DNA from: Patescibacteria group bacterium
GTDB lineage: Bacteria > Patescibacteriota > Patescibacteriia > 2-12-FULL-60-25
DNA length: 41,391 nucleotides
Assembly (NCBI GenBank): GCA_028715505.1
Contig: JAQURS010000008.1
Location: 1 to 41,391, forward strand
Reading direction: 5' to 3'
The notes beneath the pieces were generated by a model. It did no database searches. It was not told the DNA's origin and worked only from the letters and a program-made list of their open reading frames with translations. A program made the translations under genes and the position numbers. The number at the start of each line of letters is the position of its first letter. The stretch's first letter is position 1. Of this stretch, positions 39,042-41,391 are shown piece by piece.

Positions 39042-40229
39042 TCAGGCCGCTCGAGACACGGATTTTGAAAGGAAAAGATCAAGCCAGGCTTGACCGTTCA
39101 ATTTCTTTAAAACATCAGCCTTAATCCGATCCCTTACGCCCGTCAGCTTGGCCAGGAAATTCACGAAACGAACTGAATTCAATTCATTTAAAGCCAGCTC
39201 CATCTGCATCATGGACAAGCCTCCATTCTCAACCAACATTTCGCATTTTTTGGTTAAATCCTCCAAGGTCATATTCAAAGACGGAGTGATTATATCCGGC
39301 ATTATCAATTTCCATTCTAATTCATCTTCCAGGGCCATGAAATCACCCGTCTTGACCATGGCGATGTTATTCTTTCCCGCCAGTTCCAAAAGAATACCCG
39401 TCTCATTGGAAAAACGAACCATTTTAGCTACCGCCTCACGTAAAGCCTCTTTAAACCTTTCATCCCTTTGCATCAAATCAACTATTGGCACCAAGCCTGG
39501 ATATTGATCTAAAATTACCCAATCCATAAAGCGCTCTCGGCTTTCGTCCTCCATATCTTCCAACATATAACCATACGCCAGCTTGTAAGTTTCGGTATCG
39601 TTCCGCTTACCGTAAATTAAGAATTTTTCTGGGTATGTGCCATTAATAGAGACCGTGTCCGCAGAAGGGATTTCCATGCGCCTTTGGACGGTCACAATAA
39701 CGGGAATTTCTTTGGGTAAGTCACCTTGGTCAACCCAGCTAGGAACAAGGTTTGAAGCGATTTCATTATTCACGGGCAGCTCTCTAACCATGCATCTCTG
39801 AGGTACGACTGCTTCGGAACCGAAATATTGCCTGGCTTTAGAGATCTTCTGGTTGACTGGAGCGACCATGGCTTCCAACTCGGCTTTTACCGAATTTTTA
39901 TCACGCGCAAGAAGTTTTCTGTTCAAATAAGCTTCACGATAATTAATTTTATAAACCGTTTGCCTATGTTTTTGGCCTTCAAACATCAAAACCAAATTCT
40001 CGCCCCCCATTGAGACGAGTCGCATCTTCTGCCTATAGTCTTCCGGATTTTCCGGATCGCGAGGTATCGCTTCCTCTACGAAATGTTTGAGAGTCTTATC
40101 TAACCCGGGAGAAATCGGAAGCTCTTCTGACACCTCATCGTACTTAGTATATTTATCAAAAATCGCGTCTAAACCCGCGACGGCCACCTTATTAATATCT
40201 CTCGAGCTTGGAAATGCTTCCATTGTCAT
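39042..40229 (-). CDS. Unknown 395-residue protein, weakly kinase-like
   Basis: 395 residues, soluble and rich in charged helices. Parts suggest a protein-kinase-like fold: a Gly-rich strand (MGGENLVLMF), then TVYKINYREAY with a possible ATP-binding Lys, PVIVTVQRRMEI, and a late segment ETGILLELAGKNNIAMV resembling a catalytic loop but with Leu-Glu in place of the usual His-Asp. The match is weak and could be chance, so I give no function. The start at 40229 follows an extended -10 six bases upstream; the next Met is at codon 3. It ends next to the -35 of the following gene. Confidence 0.7.
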   Translation of the reverse strand: MTMEAFPSSRDINKVAVAGLDAIFDKYTKYDEVSEELPISPGLDKTLKHFVEEAIPRDPENPEDYRQKMRLVSMGGENLVLMFEGQKHRQTVYKINYREAYLNRKLLARDKNSVKAELEAMVAPVNQKISKARQYFGSEAVVPQRCMVRELPVNNEIASNLVPSWVDQGDLPKEIPVIVTVQRRMEIPSADTVSINGTYPEKFLIYGKRNDTETYKLAYGYMLEDMEDESRERFMDWVILDQYPGLVPIVDLMQRDERFKEALREAVAKMVRFSNETGILLELAGKNNIAMVKTGDFMALEDELEWKLIMPDIITPSLNMTLEDLTKKCEMLVENGGLSMMQMELALNELNSVRFVNFLAKLTGVRDRIKADVLKKLNGQAWLDLFLSKSVSRAA

Positions 40230-40235
40230 TTTTAA

Positions 40236-40244
40236 ATAATATCA
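40236..40244 (-). promoter_or_regulatory. Extended -10 promoter of the 395-residue gene
   Basis: Reverse strand TGA-TATTAT (40244 down to 40236), six bases before the ATG at 40229; leaderless geometry. Confidence 0.65.
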
Positions 40245-40286
40245 AAAACTGGCCGATAAGTCAGCTATAACCGAAATTTGAACGGT

Positions 40287-40553
40287 TTACTTGGTTATAT
40301 CGTTCTTCTTGGCTTCGTATTCTTCTTTGCTGATTTCGCCTTTAGCATAGCGTTCATTCAAGATATCCAAAGCCTTACCCTGATCAGCCTGGCCATGATA
40401 ATGCCTTTGCATATATTCCCAGCGTCGAAATCGGCTGCCGCGAAGCAAAGCGATAATTAAAACGATAACTAAAACCCAGAATAGAAACATCGCTATTCCG
40501 CCAAATAAGCCCCATCCGCCCATCATATAAGGATAATAACCGTAATACATCAT
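40287..40553 (-). CDS. Small SHOCT-domain membrane protein
   Basis: 88 residues from ATG 40553. The N-terminus is Tyr/Met/Gly-rich (MMYYGYYPYMMGG), followed by one strong hydrophobic helix (about 18-36). The C-terminal SHOCT motif is KALDILNERYAKGEISKEEYEAKK. SHOCT is a short oligomerisation or scaffold segment found at the ends of many membrane proteins. The frame is open upstream to a TTG at 40592, but that TTG begins a TTGACA sequence that looks like a -35 box, so the ATG is preferred (40550 also possible). Function unknown; metal- or envelope-stress links are only conjecture. Confidence 0.85.
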   Translation of the reverse strand: MMYYGYYPYMMGGWGLFGGIAMFLFWVLVIVLIIALLRGSRFRRWEYMQRHYHGQADQGKALDILNERYAKGEISKEEYEAKKNDITK

Positions 40554-40804
40554 ATAAGTACTAATACGAAGGATCGGGGGAGAGACTGTCAAAAAGAAGT
40601 GGGATAACGAAAATCAAACAATACTAAGGTAAGCGAGAGAAAAAAATATTTAAAAATTTTTTTAAAAATAATTCTAAAAGGGAACTAAAACACACAAATG
40701 TCACCAGACGCTCAAAGCGGTAAAAGTCAAAAATAGAGCAAGAGGGAAGGGGTGTGGAAAGAAAGAGGCCGTGTTTAAAGGCTATAAACTGGCGTCGCAC
40801 AATA

Positions 40805-40885
40805 TATGTTATACGAAGCATAATGAGCTTTTTAGCTTAACTGCTAATTAAGCAAGCCAGCTACATTATGCATTCGTATAACATA
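40805..40885. repeat. Long inverted repeat A, 25-bp arms with two bulges
   Basis: Left arm 40805-40829 pairs with right arm 40859-40885: TATGTTATACGAA, GCATAATG and AGCT pair fully, with single unpaired A at 40863 and 40872 in the right arm only. An inner hairpin GCTTAA (40835-40840) / TTAAGC (40848-40853) lies in the loop. No T-run, so not a terminator. Confidence 0.8.
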
Positions 40886-40887
40886 AC

Positions 40888-40926
40888 GCAGCTTGTTACG
40901 ACACTAATAGTGATCGTAAAAGCTGC
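40888..40926. repeat. Inverted repeat B, 17-bp stem with two bulges
   Basis: GCAGCTT, TTACGA and CACT (40888-40905) pair with AGTG, TCGTAA and AAGCTGC (40909-40926). One unpaired base per arm (G40895, A40913), loop AAT. It begins two bases after repeat A. Confidence 0.75.
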
Positions 40927-40951
40927 TTCTCTGCTTATTATTTAAAATTTT

Positions 40952-41391
40952 TTACTTAAAATAAACTTTCCCGGGTACTCTGACATCAATATACTCGTAG
41001 ATCTGGTCTAATTTCGGTTTTGAGGCCAAAAAGGCTCTCAAGGTCTCTATTTGGGTATCCAGGGTATCATCCAGCTCAAATAAAACGTTTTTATTCTCTT
41101 TTAGGATAACTGATATGGACTCAGACGGCTCTAGGCCTATATCCAAGGCCTTAAACCAAATTCCAGCGTCCCTGAGCTTATTTGCGGTAATCAGCCACTT
41201 CCGGACCATGGTTGAATCCGTAAACGTCTGGTTTTTGTCGTAAGTCGTTGTAACCGAAGTTATCACGTAAATTTCTTTAGGCGTATTAACCGGCGAGGGA
41301 CTAATAAGATACTGACGCGTTATGGATGTGGTTGTGGCATCAGCGAAGTCAGTAACCGCGCCGTAATCATCAACCACGTACATGTTGTTCT
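40952..41391 (-). CDS. FtsQ/DivIB-like protein, 5'-truncated by the window edge
   Basis: The frame is open to the window end, so the start is beyond 41391; the in-frame ATG at 41383 is probably internal. About 145 C-terminal residues are visible. They read YVVDDYGAVTDFA, like the start of the FtsQ domain after POTRA (FYVDxxGxVF), then a helical and beta segment, and end with QIYEYIDVRVPGKVYFK, like the YIDLRFxxxVYYK ending of FtsQ. FtsQ/DivIB is a membrane-anchored divisome organiser. The overall match is moderate and no neighbouring division gene is visible, so the call is tentative. Confidence 0.6.
   Translation of the reverse strand, partial: NNMYVVDDYGAVTDFADATTTSITRQYLISPSPVNTPKEIYVITSVTTTYDKNQTFTDSTMVRKWLITANKLRDAGIWFKALDIGLEPSESISVILKENKNVLFELDDTLDTQIETLRAFLASKPKLDQIYEYIDVRVPGKVYFK

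Larger units (their letters stand above)
40554..40951. other. AT-rich intergenic region with inverted repeats
   Basis: About 400 bp without a credible gene. It holds the putative TTGACA of the SHOCT gene (reverse strand, 40587-40592), a poly-A/T stretch (40640-40680), a purine-rich stretch (40735-40770) and the two long hairpins described separately. A reverse-strand frame of 65 codons at 40624-40821 has no start signal and low-complexity content, so it is not called. Confidence 0.7.

Noticed and set aside
39042-40229. Firm kinase annotation
   Set aside because: The catalytic His-Asp and Asp-Phe-Gly equivalents are not visible, so the call stays at unknown.
40554-40592. TTG start of the SHOCT gene at 40592
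   Set aside because: The TTG is part of a TTGACA that reads as a -35 box. The ATG at 40553 leads directly into the protein's natural N-terminus.
40624-40821. Reverse-strand 65-codon frame
   Set aside because: It has no start signal, an AT-rich low-complexity content and overlaps the left arm of an inverted repeat.
40805-40885. loxP- or dif-like recombination site
   Set aside because: Only short arm similarity (TATACGAAG) to loxP, with the wrong spacing and total length; no match to a dif consensus beyond CATAATG. Kept only as an inverted repeat.

Overview
The window looks like a chromosomal segment of a Patescibacteria/CPR-type bacterium (Parcubacteria-like), with mid-range G+C and tightly packed genes. 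This rests on protein types I recognise rather than on any search: a zinc-ribbon protein with a CxxC...CxxC core, DUF5666 repeats, a 3D-domain protein, a DUF2178 + XRE pair, an RmuC with a membrane anchor, a divergent FtsQ-like protein, an adenosylcobalamin-dependent ribonucleotide reductase and many small membrane proteins of unknown function. No tRNA, rRNA, CRISPR array, IS element or phage module is visible.

Layout. 1-1413: end of a zinc-ribbon gene and an anchored secreted protein. 1430-11298: three de novo purine genes (purD, purL, purB) and an unknown 136-residue gene, each with its own promoter, leader, strong Shine-Dalgarno and terminator. They are interleaved with a DUF2178/XRE pair and with reverse-strand genes for a C39-like peptidase and a DUF5666 protein. 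11307-14960: ABC-F ATPase, Nudix hydrolase, BaiN/HI0933-type flavoprotein. 15058-21038: MarR regulator, lipoprotein-type RND adaptor and a large RND pump, ending in a terminator. 21093-25346: Nudix hydrolase, ABC-2 exporter pair, 3D-domain protein, short-chain dehydrogenase, Cys-rich membrane protein. 25363-29125: beta-CASP nuclease, EamA transporter, clan GH-A-like hydrolase and an N-terminally truncated ROK protein. 29122-31677: typA and a DEDDy exonuclease. 31696-35616: nrdJ and its corrinoid adenosyltransferase. 35662-41391: membrane protein, acidic protein, rmuC, YdcF/SanA-type protein, three genes of unknown function and the 3' part of an FtsQ-like gene. A 400-bp AT-rich gap near the end holds two long bulged hairpins.

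Two expression styles coexist. Many genes (13109-, 13204+, 14960-, 23634-, 25378+, 29160+, 36883+, 37944+, 40229-) have a -10 box only 6-9 nt before the ATG, which implies leaderless mRNAs, often with an extended TGn -10. A second set (purD, purL, purB, the 136-, 132- and 106-residue genes) has a -35 box, a leader and a strong Shine-Dalgarno.

The most interesting locus is the control region of nrdJ. Two NrdR-like boxes lie 32 bp apart around an extended -10 promoter. They are followed by a predicted leader of about 225 nt in which three successive sets of complementary segments can each pair in two mutually exclusive ways. The gene after nrdJ would make its cofactor. This is a plausible, undescribed riboregulatory leader stacked on NrdR control, but it rests on sequence inspection alone.
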